DNA of 64,000 bases from CANJXF01 sp043775015 (lineage in GTDB: Bacteria > Verrucomicrobiota > Verrucomicrobiia > Limisphaerales > CANJXF01). Location of the stretch: NCBI GenBank assembly GCA_043775015.1, contig JAYVSV010000056.1:1-64000 (forward strand). Direction: 5' to 3'. Within the stretch, counting starts at the first letter, position 1, and the number at the start of each line of letters is the position of its first letter. Under the pieces are notes generated by a model. It saw only the letters and a program-made list of their open reading frames with translations. It did no database searches and was not told where the DNA came from. Positions 52,060 to 60,519 of the stretch are shown here, piece after piece. Position numbers and translations under genes: made by a program.

Positions 52060-53673
52060 TCAAATCGGTTTGTGATGTATCTGCGCATGGGCTGCGGCGA
52101 TAAATCCTTTGAAAAACGGATGCGGTTGATTGGGTTTGCTCAGGAATTCTGGATGAAATTGCGACGCAATGAAAAACGGGTGATCGGGCAATTCGATGAC
52201 CTCGGCGAGTTTTCCATCCGGCGTATTGCCGCTGATGATGAAACCTGCCTTCTCGAATTGTTCGCGGTAAGCGTTGTTGAATTCGTAACGATGCCGATGC
52301 CGTTCGTGGACGCAAAATGCGCCGTAGAGCTGGCTCGCTTTTGAGCCAACCGTCAGTTGGCAGGCCTGCGAGCCGAGCCGCATCGTGCCGCCTTTCTTGG
52401 AAACTTTTTTCTGCTCCTCCTGCAACGCGATCACCGGATGCGGTGTGTTGGGATCAAATTCCGTGGAATGCGCTTTGGCCAGCTTGAGCACGTTGCGCGC
52501 GAATTCGATCGTGGCGATTTGCATGCCGAGACAAAGACCGAGATACGGAATCTTTTTTTCGCGGGCATATTGCGCGGCGAGAATTTTTCCTTCGATGCCG
52601 CGTTCGCCGAAACCGCCGGGAACGAGAATGCCGCCCAGACCGGACAAAATCTTTTCCGGCCCGACGCGCTCGATTTCTTCTGCGTCCAGCTTCACGATTT
52701 CCACTCCGCAATCGTTGGCAATGCCGCCGTGGATCACCGCTTCGTAAACCGATTTGTAAGCATCGTTGAGTTCGATGTATTTGCCGACGACGCCCACCCG
52801 GACGCGATGTTGCGGCGCGATGAGTTTGCGAATGATTTCCTGCCAATGCGTCATGTTCGCGGGCGGCGTGTCCAGGCGCAGACGGCGGCAGACAAGATCG
52901 TCCATGCGCTCGCGTTGCAGCATCAGCGGCAATTCGTAAATGCTATGGTCAACGTCCTTCTCCTCGATGACGGCCTCGTAAGGAACGTTGCAAAAGAGCG
53001 AAATTTTTTGACGAAGTTCCGTCTCAAGAGGCTTTTCGCAGCGACAAACCAGAATATGCGGCGTAATGCCGATCTCGCGCAATTTGGCGACGGATTGCTG
53101 GGTCGGCTTGGTTTTCAATTCGCCGGCAGCCTTGATGAACGGAACATAAGTAACGTGGACGAACAGCGCATTGTCGTAGCCAACTTCGAGGGCGAATTCG
53201 CGAATCGCCTCAAGAAACGGCAGACCTTCGATGTCGCCGGTGGTTCCTCCAATTTCCGTGATCAATACGTCCGCTTTCGATTTCTCGGCGAGCTGATGAA
53301 TGCGATTTTGAATTTCATCGGTGACATGCGGGATGACCTGCACGGTTTTACCGAGATATTTTCCTTCGCGCTCGTTGTTGAGCACCGTCTGGTAAACCTG
53401 CCCGCTGGTCAGATTGTTGAGCCGCGTGAGTTTGACGTTGGTGAACCGTTCGTAGTGGCCGAGATCCAGGTCAGTTTCCGCGCCGTCATCAAGCACGTAA
53501 ACTTCGCCATGTTGATACGGGCTCATGGTGCCGGGGTCCACGTTGAGGTACGGGTCAAATTTTTGAATGGTGACTTTAAGCCCGCGATTTTCGAGCAGGG
53601 TGCCGAGCGCGGCGGCCAACAAGCCTTTGCCAAGTGAACTCACCACTCCGCCAGTTACAAAAATATATTTCAT
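52060..53673 (-). CDS. pyrG: CTP synthase
   Basis: 537 residues from the ATG at 53673 (MKYIFVTGGVVSSLGKGLLA); a start six codons upstream adds only repeat-derived sequence. The synthetase domain includes YLNVDPGTMSPYQHGEV. The glutaminase domain has the catalytic Cys in YLGLCLGMQIA, with His and Glu in FHPEF near the end. It aminates UTP to CTP. Upstream on the same strand is kdsB, which uses CTP to activate KDO. Confidence 0.95.
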   Translation of the reverse strand: MKYIFVTGGVVSSLGKGLLAAALGTLLENRGLKVTIQKFDPYLNVDPGTMSPYQHGEVYVLDDGAETDLDLGHYERFTNVKLTRLNNLTSGQVYQTVLNNEREGKYLGKTVQVIPHVTDEIQNRIHQLAEKSKADVLITEIGGTTGDIEGLPFLEAIREFALEVGYDNALFVHVTYVPFIKAAGELKTKPTQQSVAKLREIGITPHILVCRCEKPLETELRQKISLFCNVPYEAVIEEKDVDHSIYELPLMLQRERMDDLVCRRLRLDTPPANMTHWQEIIRKLIAPQHRVRVGVVGKYIELNDAYKSVYEAVIHGGIANDCGVEIVKLDAEEIERVGPEKILSGLGGILVPGGFGERGIEGKILAAQYAREKKIPYLGLCLGMQIATIEFARNVLKLAKAHSTEFDPNTPHPVIALQEEQKKVSKKGGTMRLGSQACQLTVGSKASQLYGAFCVHERHRHRYEFNNAYREQFEKAGFIISGNTPDGKLAEVIELPDHPFFIASQFHPEFLSKPNQPHPFFKGFIAAAHAQIHHKPI

Positions 53674-53687
53674 GTTAGAATTTAAAA

Positions 53688-53770
53688 CCACGGATGATCA
53701 CAGATTGACACGGATAAAAATTTTACAGACCGCTTTTTCTGCATCCGTGTCCATCTGTGTTAATCCGTGG
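53688..53770. repeat. Inverted repeat (CCACGGAT family) between kdsB and pyrG
   Basis: CCACGGATGATCACAGATTG and ACACGGAT at 53688-53715 pair with ATCCGTGTCCATCTGTG and TTAATCCGTGG at 53743-53770 with three mismatches. It occupies almost the whole gap upstream of pyrG, and its right end supplies the last three residues (ATD) and the stop codon of kdsB. I recognise this repeat family from many genomes of the phylum. Confidence 0.85.
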
Positions 53771-54500
53771 CTAAGATTTTTTCCACCCGCGCCACGTCTT
53801 CGGGTAAATCGACGCCGATACTGTCGTAATTCACCGTCACAACGGCAATGGCAATTCCATTTTCCAAAGCCCGAAGTTGTTCCAGTTTTTCCGCTTGTTC
53901 AAGAAGCGATGGCGGAAATTTCACCAGCCTCAACAACGTCTCGCGTCGATAGCCATAGATCCCGAGATGTTTCAGAAACGGGAAGGCCGCCAGTTGCTCA
54001 GCCGCCGGACGGCTGGCCGCATCGCGCAAAAAGGGGATCGTCCGCCGCGAAAAATAAAGGGCGTGCTGTGTGGAATTGATCACGACTTTTACGACGTTCG
54101 GGTTTTCGTATTCGGCAACGTGCTTGATCAAAGTCGCCGCCGTGGACATTTCGTTTTTCTCCAGCGCATTGGCCACCGCATCAATCACGCTCGGATCAAT
54201 CAACGGCTCATCCCCTTGAATATTCACCACCGCATCACAGAAATTTCGTTCCGCAATTTCGGCAATTCGATCCGACCCGCTCGGATGATCCGGCGACGTC
54301 ATTTCCACCCGGCAGAAGTTTTGGGCGACCTCAAAAATGCGCGTGTCATCCGTGGCCACAATGACTTCGCTCAATGATTCCGCCTTCTGGCATTGCTCGA
54401 CGACGTGCTGGATGAGCGGCTTGCCCGCGATGAGCTTGAGCGGTTTACCCGGAAACCGGGTCGAGGCGTAACGCGCTGGGATGATTCCGAGAATGTTCAT
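53760..54500 (-). CDS. kdsB: 3-deoxy-manno-octulosonate cytidylyltransferase
   Basis: 246 residues from the ATG at 54500; further upstream is REP sequence. It begins ILGIIPARYASTRFPGKPL, followed by IVATDD, VEMTSPDHPSGSDR and VVNIQGDEPLIDP, the signature of KdsB. It makes CMP-KDO for lipid A-core assembly. The downstream end is joined to a dispersed inverted repeat that provides its stop. It is oriented towards pyrG and separated from gmhB by a RAYT transposase and REP arrays. Confidence 0.94.
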   Translation of the reverse strand: MNILGIIPARYASTRFPGKPLKLIAGKPLIQHVVEQCQKAESLSEVIVATDDTRIFEVAQNFCRVEMTSPDHPSGSDRIAEIAERNFCDAVVNIQGDEPLIDPSVIDAVANALEKNEMSTAATLIKHVAEYENPNVVKVVINSTQHALYFSRRTIPFLRDAASRPAAEQLAAFPFLKHLGIYGYRRETLLRLVKFPPSLLEQAEKLEQLRALENGIAIAVVTVNYDSIGVDLPEDVARVEKILATD

Positions 54501-54524
54501 AATTTTTTCAAGCCGCCAAACGCC

Positions 54525-54613
54525 AGCCCCGAACGGGGCGAAATAATAAAGCCCAGGGCAACGCCCTGGGTTTGCCGTCCGCAAACATCGTCAGTCCTGA
54601 AAGGGCGAAATAA
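54525..54613. repeat. Left inverted repeat block of the RAYT unit
   Basis: Starting at GCCCCGAACGGGGC (54527-54540) and GCCCAGGGCAACGCCCTGGG (54551-54570), it ends in CTGAAAGGGCGAAATAATTC. Three hairpin-forming palindromes are followed by the shared GAAATA tail. The same modules occur inverted at 55070-55160 on the other side of the transposase. Confidence 0.85.
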
Positions 54614-54614
54614 T

Positions 54615-55067
54615 TCAATCCCATACGTAACGCTCGTCATAAGGCATCTCATATTTGCGTAAAAACTCGCGGTATTCATCCTGAAAGGTTTTGCGCCGAT
54701 GATGTTCCGCCTGATTGGCAATGTAACGCCCAACTTCGTTCGCATTCGACTGGCTCACCGAAAACGCGCCATATCCATTTTGCCAATAAAATCCGATGTA
54801 ATGTTCGCCTTTGGTTTTAATCCACTTCGATGAATCCTTTTTCAATTCTTCGACCATTTTAATCAAGGCATGGTTCTTGAAATGGGAAAATAAAATATGA
54901 ACATGATCCTCAACCGAGCCGATGAGAATGGCCGGTGGATCAAATTCCTTGAGAATCGTCGCCAGATATTTGTGCAATTCAGGCCGAACATCTTCGTGCA
55001 GGCTCGCCTCCCAATTTTTTGAGCTGAAAATCAGGTGAACCAAAATCCTGGCCAGCGATTGGGCCAT
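54615..55067 (-). CDS. REP-associated tyrosine transposase (RAYT, IS200/IS605-like Y1 family)
   Basis: 150 residues. The HUH motif is in SVEDHVHILFSHFKNHA and the catalytic Tyr is likely in VGRYIANQAEHHRRKTF. Length, order and flanking palindromes are those of RAYTs, single-strand DNA transposases domesticated to spread or process REP sequences. It lies between kdsB and gmhB, in the same direction as both, and starts only 2 bp from the gmhB stop, so it appears to have entered an LPS operon. Confidence 0.9.
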   Translation of the reverse strand: MAQSLARILVHLIFSSKNWEASLHEDVRPELHKYLATILKEFDPPAILIGSVEDHVHILFSHFKNHALIKMVEELKKDSSKWIKTKGEHYIGFYWQNGYGAFSVSQSNANEVGRYIANQAEHHRRKTFQDEYREFLRKYEMPYDERYVWD

Positions 55068-55069
55068 GG

Positions 55070-55160
55070 CTATTTCGCCCTTTCAGGGCTGGCGTTGCCT
55101 CGGGACGTTTTTCCCAAGGCGTCGCCCTGGGCTTTATTATTTTGCCCCTTCGGGGCAGCC
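55070..55160. repeat. Right inverted repeat block of the RAYT unit
   Basis: Holds TATTTCGCCCTTTCAGGG, GTCGCCCTGGGCTTTATTAT and GCCCCTTCGGGGC in the order and orientation inverse to 54525-54613. It overlaps the end of gmhB and encodes that protein's last approximately 30 residues. Confidence 0.85.
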
Positions 55161-55726
55161 GAACCCAATTTCAGCCCCTGCAGATCACAGGAAATCCACT
55201 CGCCCGCTTCCTCAAAATTATCCACAACGATAGCGGGCAAAATCTGATCAAGCGATGTCTGCTCCACCTCCGCTCCATAACCCGTCCGCACCAGAATGCT
55301 TTTCTTCACACCCGCGTTCCAGCCGCATTCCAGATCAATCCGCTTGTCGCCGATCATGTAGCTTTCCGCGAGGTTGATCCCGAACTCATCGCGCGCATCG
55401 AACAGAAATTGCGGCGACGGTTTCCGTCCGCGGCTCGGCGCGTCCGGGTGTTCCGGTGCGATATAAATTTTCTCAAACGTCACCCCATGCTCTGCCAGTT
55501 TTTGATTTAAGAACCCATGAACCTTCGTCACATCGTCCAAGGTGAAATAGCCGCGTCCCACCCCGGATTGATTGGTGACGAGAAACAATCGGAAACCCGC
55601 GTCACCCAATCGTTTGAGCGCATCCATTGCCCCGGGGAAAAAGACGACCTGCTCGGGCTTCGAGAGATATTCCTTCTCCTCGATGAGCGTCCCGTCGCGG
55701 TCCAAAAATACAGCTCGGTTTTTCAA
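55070..55726 (-). CDS. gmhB: D-glycero-D-manno-heptose 1,7-bisphosphate 7-phosphatase, REP-extended
   Basis: 218 residues. HAD signature VFLDRDGTLIEE is at the start, with LVTNQSGVGRGYF, zinc-loop-like HPDAPSRGRKPSP and MIGDKRIDLECGWNAG. GmhB removes the C7 phosphate in ADP-heptose synthesis for LPS core. The usual family length is about 190; residues about 189-218 (SAAPKGQNNKAQGDALGKTS and on) are encoded by the REP block beside the transposase, so the original stop was probably displaced. Confidence 0.9.
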   Translation of the reverse strand: MKNRAVFLDRDGTLIEEKEYLSKPEQVVFFPGAMDALKRLGDAGFRLFLVTNQSGVGRGYFTLDDVTKVHGFLNQKLAEHGVTFEKIYIAPEHPDAPSRGRKPSPQFLFDARDEFGINLAESYMIGDKRIDLECGWNAGVKKSILVRTGYGAEVEQTSLDQILPAIVVDNFEEAGEWISCDLQGLKLGSAAPKGQNNKAQGDALGKTSRGNASPERAK

Positions 55727-55755
55727 ACGGGTGATTGATACGGCAAACCGGGTCT

Positions 55756-55796
55756 AAAGAAAAAACAAAAAAGGACGGCACCGCAGTGCCGTCCTT
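55756..55796 (-). terminator. Rho-independent terminator of the secreted protein gene at 55818
   Basis: An 11-bp perfect stem (AAGGACGGCAC/GTGCCGTCCTT) with a four-base loop at 55771-55796. On the minus strand it is followed by TTTTTTGTTTTTTC, an ideal U-tract. It lies 22 bp after the stop of the 55818-57725 gene. Confidence 0.88.
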
Positions 55797-55817
55797 ATGT
55801 TTGAATTTGTTATCCGG

Positions 55818-57725
55818 CTATTTAACCAGGCGGAAATATTGTTCCGAACCAGTGATGGCGTTCGTGTAGGGACTGGTTGATGATGGAATAGTCGTATAAG
55901 TTCCGGTGACCAGCGGTGACCCTTGCAAGACGTAGGTCGCGTCCGACCAGGTAAGGATGACGTCTGTGCCAACCTGCTTGATTTGCAGGGAAGGAGCCGG
56001 TGTTACGATATCCGATCGCAACGACAGATACATTCGATAGCCATTCGTTGGTGTTGCCGATCCATCAGACTGCGAAATCACACCTTGGACAGAACTGGCG
56101 AAGATGACGTAAGGCGGTCCCGTGGGACTTCCGGGCAAGGGATTTCCAGCAGGGTCGCTCAATATATTATCCGGGACCAACAGCGTAAATCCCTGGTTGC
56201 TCAGGTTGGTCATAAAGATAGGGCCGCCTGCTACCATGAGCCCGTTTGCGTTCGTTAAGGTGAGAAACACGTTGGAAACAACGACAAATCTACCTTCATT
56301 CGTCTTTTCCATCGCAGGGATGTTGGTCAGAGTGGCGAAATCGAAAAATGCGGGTGTCGGCAGCGGATTGCCGGTACTCAGGTTTGTAATTATGTGACTA
56401 GGATTCCCATTCGTCGGTGACATTTCGAGCAATCCGTTGAACTGCAACAGCGGAGCAGTAATCCTCACGAGAGTTCCAGCCGCAGGGACGGCGGGACCAG
56501 CGCGATAGAAAACATCGATTCCTCCGGTGGCATCTTGAATAAAGTATGAATTGGCCGGACTTCCTGTGACCAGATTTCCGGTTGTGGTAACGACGCCTTC
56601 AACCTGGAAGAGCGTGGTTCCATTGGTTAGGACGTAGCTTGCGTTCTGTAGGGTGTGCAGGTAGGCGATGTTCGTTACGACCACTGGGATGTTTGTCACG
56701 GTAAGGGTGGCCACCGAACTAGTGGCAAAGCCCAAAGTATTGGAGGCGATTGAGAAAAAACCACTTCCAGAAACACTTGTAGGTACGAAGTTGGTTGTGA
56801 AGCTCGTGCCAGCCGCACCGGAAATCACGTTGGTCGTTCCCGCACTAATTATATACCACGTAAACGTCATCGGCAGGCTTCCATTCGCGGAAACGTTAAA
56901 CGTTGCGGGGTTGCCTTGGCCTACCGTCAAACTGGCTGGATTCGCTGAAATGCTCGGAGCAATCAAAATCGGTGGAGTAGGAGTAAAGGAAACTGAAAAA
57001 TCATCTACAGCCATTCCATGATCGAGACCGGCATCGTTGACATCCAACCAACGCAGAAAAATTTCCTGCCCAGGTAGAAGGATCACACCGGGCAAGAGAA
57101 TATTGGAAAATACTTGGCGATTGGTTGAAGCATTTCCATCCAAAGCAGAAGCCGCCACCGCCAGCACAAATGGGGAACTAAAGGATAATGAGGAAACAGC
57201 TGTCCAAGTGTTGCTTACGGTAGGTTCTGGAGAAGTAATCGCGGCGTTATCAATTCGATAATAAAAAGCAAGTTGTTGGACAGTGGTATTACTTCCATTT
57301 CGCCATTGTTCTCCAGTGTAGGAGATCGTGATATTCGTTTGTGCATCAACAGCACTATCATTTAACAACCGAACCCCATAACCGATGGTGTTCGGAGTTC
57401 CAGAGGAAACAGAACCGAGCGCCCGTTCCGAAGACGCGTTAACCCCAAAACTATAGAGAAGCCCGGAGTTGCTAGCGCCATTAGTCGAAGTATAAAGCAG
57501 AAACGTGCCACCCGTCTGTCGCGAGGCATACCAACCTGGAAGAGTGGAATTATCAGTCCATGTGGCTGGTGCTGCGCCGCTGGTCGCAAGAGTGTCGAAG
57601 TTTTGAGAATAGGCTCCACCGCTCATCAGAATTTGAGCGGGACTTGAATGCTGGCCAAGCAATAAAGCGGTTAGTGTGAACAGCGAGCCAAAGGCAGCTC
57701 GCAGATAGTTGGATTTGTTTTTCAT
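55818..57725 (-). CDS. Large secreted protein with Ig-like domain and shared C-terminal tail
   Basis: 635 residues. A signal peptide (LRAAFGSLFTLTALLLGQHS) is followed by a lectin-like sandwich (AYSQNFDTLATSG, YYRIDNAAI) to about residue 245. An Ig-like part follows (PASLTVGQGNPATFNVSANG), then an OB-like segment seen in secreted nucleases (TTTGNLVTGSPANSYFIQDA), and the tail TWSDATYVLQGSPLVTG ending EQYFRLVK. No catalytic motif is seen. It is followed by a strong terminator and preceded, 36 bp upstream, by the prepilin-like gene on the same strand. Confidence 0.7.
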   Translation of the reverse strand: MKNKSNYLRAAFGSLFTLTALLLGQHSSPAQILMSGGAYSQNFDTLATSGAAPATWTDNSTLPGWYASRQTGGTFLLYTSTNGASNSGLLYSFGVNASSERALGSVSSGTPNTIGYGVRLLNDSAVDAQTNITISYTGEQWRNGSNTTVQQLAFYYRIDNAAITSPEPTVSNTWTAVSSLSFSSPFVLAVAASALDGNASTNRQVFSNILLPGVILLPGQEIFLRWLDVNDAGLDHGMAVDDFSVSFTPTPPILIAPSISANPASLTVGQGNPATFNVSANGSLPMTFTWYIISAGTTNVISGAAGTSFTTNFVPTSVSGSGFFSIASNTLGFATSSVATLTVTNIPVVVTNIAYLHTLQNASYVLTNGTTLFQVEGVVTTTGNLVTGSPANSYFIQDATGGIDVFYRAGPAVPAAGTLVRITAPLLQFNGLLEMSPTNGNPSHIITNLSTGNPLPTPAFFDFATLTNIPAMEKTNEGRFVVVSNVFLTLTNANGLMVAGGPIFMTNLSNQGFTLLVPDNILSDPAGNPLPGSPTGPPYVIFASSVQGVISQSDGSATPTNGYRMYLSLRSDIVTPAPSLQIKQVGTDVILTWSDATYVLQGSPLVTGTYTTIPSSTSPYTNAITGSEQYFRLVK

Positions 57726-57760
57726 AGTTTGGGTTGTGTATTTTAGTTCAGTTTATAATT

Positions 57761-58615
57761 TCAAGGTTTAACCAGTCGGTAGGCGGGATTCCAAATTAAA
57801 GCACTGCCAGGATATTCTTGCGCGGTGCCGGTCATGGTTCCACCACTTTGAACCTTGGCGGTTTTAAAGTAGGCGGCGTGGCCGTCCATGAAGTTGATCA
57901 TGCCACCGCCACTGTGGCGGGAGGCAAAACTTCGCCAGCGGCCAGCGGGATTGACCGAGTTGAATTGAGGCGAGCCATTCACCACTTCAGTGGTGGGGTT
58001 AAAAACCGAGTCGAACAGAAAAACGGTGTCAGTCGGTTTTCTTATATTATTGAGCCTCGGCATACTGACGGGGGGACCGGGGACAGTGCCGGCTGCATCG
58101 CGTTTCAAATCTATGTTCATGAGATAGCTGAAATAACCGTTGGCCCCACCGCCTGAAACGACGTTCAGCGCCTCATTTTTCGTCATGATGGCCGAAGCAC
58201 AGTGATAGATGGGACCCCGGCCATTTCCCGGGAAGGGCATTTTCAATGTGTTGTCCGCAAAACCGGTGTCGCGAAAAAATTCACTCAGCGTCCGCATTGA
58301 CATGTAGGGCGGCAGCGCGTTGAACCACGCTCTCGGATCATCCGGCGTCCCGTTCAACCCTGATCCTGGCCACGTCGGGCTTGGGGGATCTGTATAACCA
58401 TCCGTGGGAATTCCTTCGCGATTGTCAGGAGCATACATCTGGAGCGCCAGGCTCCATTGCCGACTGGTATTTAAACACGCGGTTCGCTTGGCCTTCTCTT
58501 TTGCCTTGGCCAAAGCTGGTAGCAGCAATCCGGCAAGAATGGCGATGATGGCAATGACGACAAGAAGCTCAATCAAGGTAAAACCTTTTGTCTGGCGCGA
58601 AAATTCACTAGGCAT
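57761..58615 (-). CDS. Secreted protein with prepilin-type N-terminal cleavage/methylation site
   Basis: 284 residues. The N-terminus KGFTLIELLVVIAIIAILAG is the type IV prepilin signal with Glu5, and the hydrophobic helix continues to LLLPALAKAKEKA. The C-terminal domain carries a DGHAAYFK motif. This family (DUF1559-like) occurs in very many copies in Verrucomicrobiota and Planctomycetota and its function is unknown. It is upstream of, and probably co-transcribed with, the secreted protein at 55818. Confidence 0.88.
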   Translation of the reverse strand: MPSEFSRQTKGFTLIELLVVIAIIAILAGLLLPALAKAKEKAKRTACLNTSRQWSLALQMYAPDNREGIPTDGYTDPPSPTWPGSGLNGTPDDPRAWFNALPPYMSMRTLSEFFRDTGFADNTLKMPFPGNGRGPIYHCASAIMTKNEALNVVSGGGANGYFSYLMNIDLKRDAAGTVPGPPVSMPRLNNIRKPTDTVFLFDSVFNPTTEVVNGSPQFNSVNPAGRWRSFASRHSGGGMINFMDGHAAYFKTAKVQSGGTMTGTAQEYPGSALIWNPAYRLVKP

Positions 58616-59032
58616 ACAAATTAAAATTTGGCCGCAAGAGGTTTAAAACGAAAGCGTTTTTCCTCTATACGGATCAAACCCTATGTTGGTTTACAAGTTA
58701 GTGCAAGTGGATGTTATTAACATTTGGGTGTCGTTTCCGTGACCGTGTCAAAGTCGTTTCTGACGGCTCTCCAGATTTAATGAATCATCGGTTTCGATTT
58801 AATAATTGCTTGAAGAAATTGCCTCCGGCTTTGCTTGGCAGCGGCAATGCCAACGCTCCGAAACGTCTGATTCGTTGGGCCATTTTTTAAATTATTCCCG
58901 AGACGGAGATATGTCGTGTGGATATTTAGTCACGGTGAATTTTTTCCGCCAATTTTCCAGATGATACGTGTAGGTAACAATCCATTGCCAAAGAGTTTTT
59001 GACCAGCGATACTTTCGTGGAACTGTTTCAAG
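58616..59032. other. Intergenic interval between divergent genes, no gene seen
   Basis: I see no coding sequence and no strong hairpin in these 417 bp. The A/T-rich parts near 58620-58740 (minus strand) and 58860-58960 (plus strand) are the probable promoter regions of the prepilin-like gene and of the propeller gene, but I cannot assign boxes with confidence. Confidence 0.5.
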
Positions 59033-60319
59033 ATGTTTCGTTTCACCGTCAGAATTTTATTTGCAGTTTGCCTCGTGGCATCGGCCCATGGCGCCAATTC
59101 TCCGTCGGATTGGCCGATGTTTCGCGGTGGCCCGGCGCTGCTCGGGGTGACATCGACCCCGCTGCCGCCAAAACCTTCGTTACTCTGGAAATTCAAAACC
59201 GGCGGCCCCGTCAAATCATCTGCGGTAATTGCGGGCGGAAAAGTTTTCGTCGGTTCCAGCGACGCGAATGTTTACGCGCTCGACTTGCGAACCGGCCAAA
59301 AAATCTGGACCTACAAAACAACCGGCAGCGTGGAAGCGCCCGGGCTGTTCGCGGACGGAAAACTATTCATCGGCTCGATGAAAGGGGTTCTTTATTCGTT
59401 TGACGCGGAATCCGGCAAGCTGCTTTGGCAATATCAAACCGATGGCAAAATTCTTGGCGCGCCCAATATCGTAGCTGCGTCTCGGCAGAGCGCGGCTGAA
59501 TTATCTCCCGGAAAGCCACCTGCGCTCTCCCGAGACGCAGCTACGAGCCTCCTCATCGGCAGCTACGATTTCAAGTTGCACTGCGTCGATGCACAGACCG
59601 GCAAATCCAATTGGGTTTACGAAACTGGCAATTACATTAATGGCTCGCCCGCCGTGGCGGATGGGAAAACGGTTTTCGGCGGATGCGACGGATTGCTGCA
59701 CGTCATTTCCGTGGCGGACGGAAAACAAATCAAAGAAATCGAAGCGGGCGCGTATGTCGCGGCATCGGTCGCGCTGGCGGGGAACCGCGCTTATTTCGGC
59801 CATTACGAAAACGAATTTCTCTGCATCGATTTGTCGGAGGGACGCGCTCCGCAAGTCCCTAACAAAGCGTCACAAGTCCCTGAAAATGCAAACGAGAAAA
59901 ATGGGACTCGTGGAACTCGTCCCTCCGAAAAACCCGAAAATTCTGAAACCAATTCGCCGATCCTCTGGCGCTACAAGAATCGTGATTTTCCCTACATGTC
60001 CTCCGCCGCCGTGACGGCGGATCGCGTAGTCGTCGGCGGGCGCGACAAACTTCTGCACTGCCTTAATCGCGAGACTGGCCAAAAAATCTGGACCTTCGCC
60101 ACGCAAGGCAAAGTGGACAGCTCGCCGGTGGTGGCCGGAGACAAAGTGGTCGTAGGCTCGGACGATGGCCGGGTTTATCTTGTTTCGTTGGCGGACGGCA
60201 AAGAGCTTTGGTCCTACGAAATCGGCCAACCGATCGACAGTTCGCCCGCCGTGGCTGACGAAAAATTTGTGATCGGCAGTGAAGACGGCTACGTCTATTG
60301 CTTCGGAGAAAAAAAATGA
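59033..60319 (+). CDS. PQQ-binding-like beta-propeller protein with two in-frame palindromes
   Basis: 428 residues. A signal peptide (FTVRILFAVCLVASAHG) is followed by WPMFRGGPALLGV and repeated propeller blades such as GGKVFVGSSDANVYALDL, GQKIWTYKT and DDGRVYLVSLADGKELW. Such propellers resemble BamB or PQQ-enzyme domains but lack catalytic residues; some bind outer-membrane or protein partners. Two segments (residues about 146-171 and 268-299) are encoded by palindromic inserts that keep the frame. The stop overlaps the following ATG by four bases. Confidence 0.85.
   Translation: MFRFTVRILFAVCLVASAHGANSPSDWPMFRGGPALLGVTSTPLPPKPSLLWKFKTGGPVKSSAVIAGGKVFVGSSDANVYALDLRTGQKIWTYKTTGSVEAPGLFADGKLFIGSMKGVLYSFDAESGKLLWQYQTDGKILGAPNIVAASRQSAAELSPGKPPALSRDAATSLLIGSYDFKLHCVDAQTGKSNWVYETGNYINGSPAVADGKTVFGGCDGLLHVISVADGKQIKEIEAGAYVAASVALAGNRAYFGHYENEFLCIDLSEGRAPQVPNKASQVPENANEKNGTRGTRPSEKPENSETNSPILWRYKNRDFPYMSSAAVTADRVVVGGRDKLLHCLNRETGQKIWTFATQGKVDSSPVVAGDKVVVGSDDGRVYLVSLADGKELWSYEIGQPIDSSPAVADEKFVIGSEDGYVYCFGEKK
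59470..59545. repeat. Palindrome 1 inside the propeller gene
   Basis: CGTAGCTGCGTCTCGG(C)AGAG at the left and CTCTCCCGAGACGCAGCTAC at the right pair over 24 bases with one mismatch. The 76-bp unit contains no stop in the gene's frame and codes for extra residues (SRQSAAELSPGKPPALSRDA) inside a blade. Confidence 0.88.
59834..59928. repeat. Palindrome 2 inside the propeller gene
   Basis: TCGGAGGGACG(C)GCTCCGC at the left and GGAACTCGTCCCTCCGA at the right form arms of about 26 bases with four mismatches. The 95-bp unit contains no stop in frame and codes for a polar Pro/Lys/Glu-rich stretch between two blades. Confidence 0.85.
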
Positions 60320-60519
60320 GTCCAGAAACCGCATCGGAAAGGCAGATCGAAAAATACCGGCGCATGAGCGGCGAAGAGCGTCTCTCACTAGCGTTTCGGC
60401 TCCATGAACTTTCGTGCGACGTGGCGCGAGAAGGCATTCGCGCTCAGTTTCCAAAGATAAGCCCAAACGAGGTCGAACAAAAATTGCGCGAGCGGCTGAA
60501 GCTCGCTCGTGAGCTATGA
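60316..60519 (+). CDS. Small partner protein of the nucleotidyltransferase, hypothetical
   Basis: 67 residues from the ATG at 60316 (ATGA overlap with the propeller stop); an upstream start is not needed. It is helical and charged, with MSGEERLSLAFRLHELSCDV and EVEQKLRERLKLAREL, a small family I know next to nucleotidyltransferases. It ends with an ATGA overlap to the next gene. Confidence 0.65.
   Translation: MSPETASERQIEKYRRMSGEERLSLAFRLHELSCDVAREGIRAQFPKISPNEVEQKLRERLKLAREL

Noticed and set aside
52357..53637. 426-residue plus-strand frame opposite pyrG
   Set aside because: Antisense shadow of CTP synthase, which is unmistakable on the other strand.
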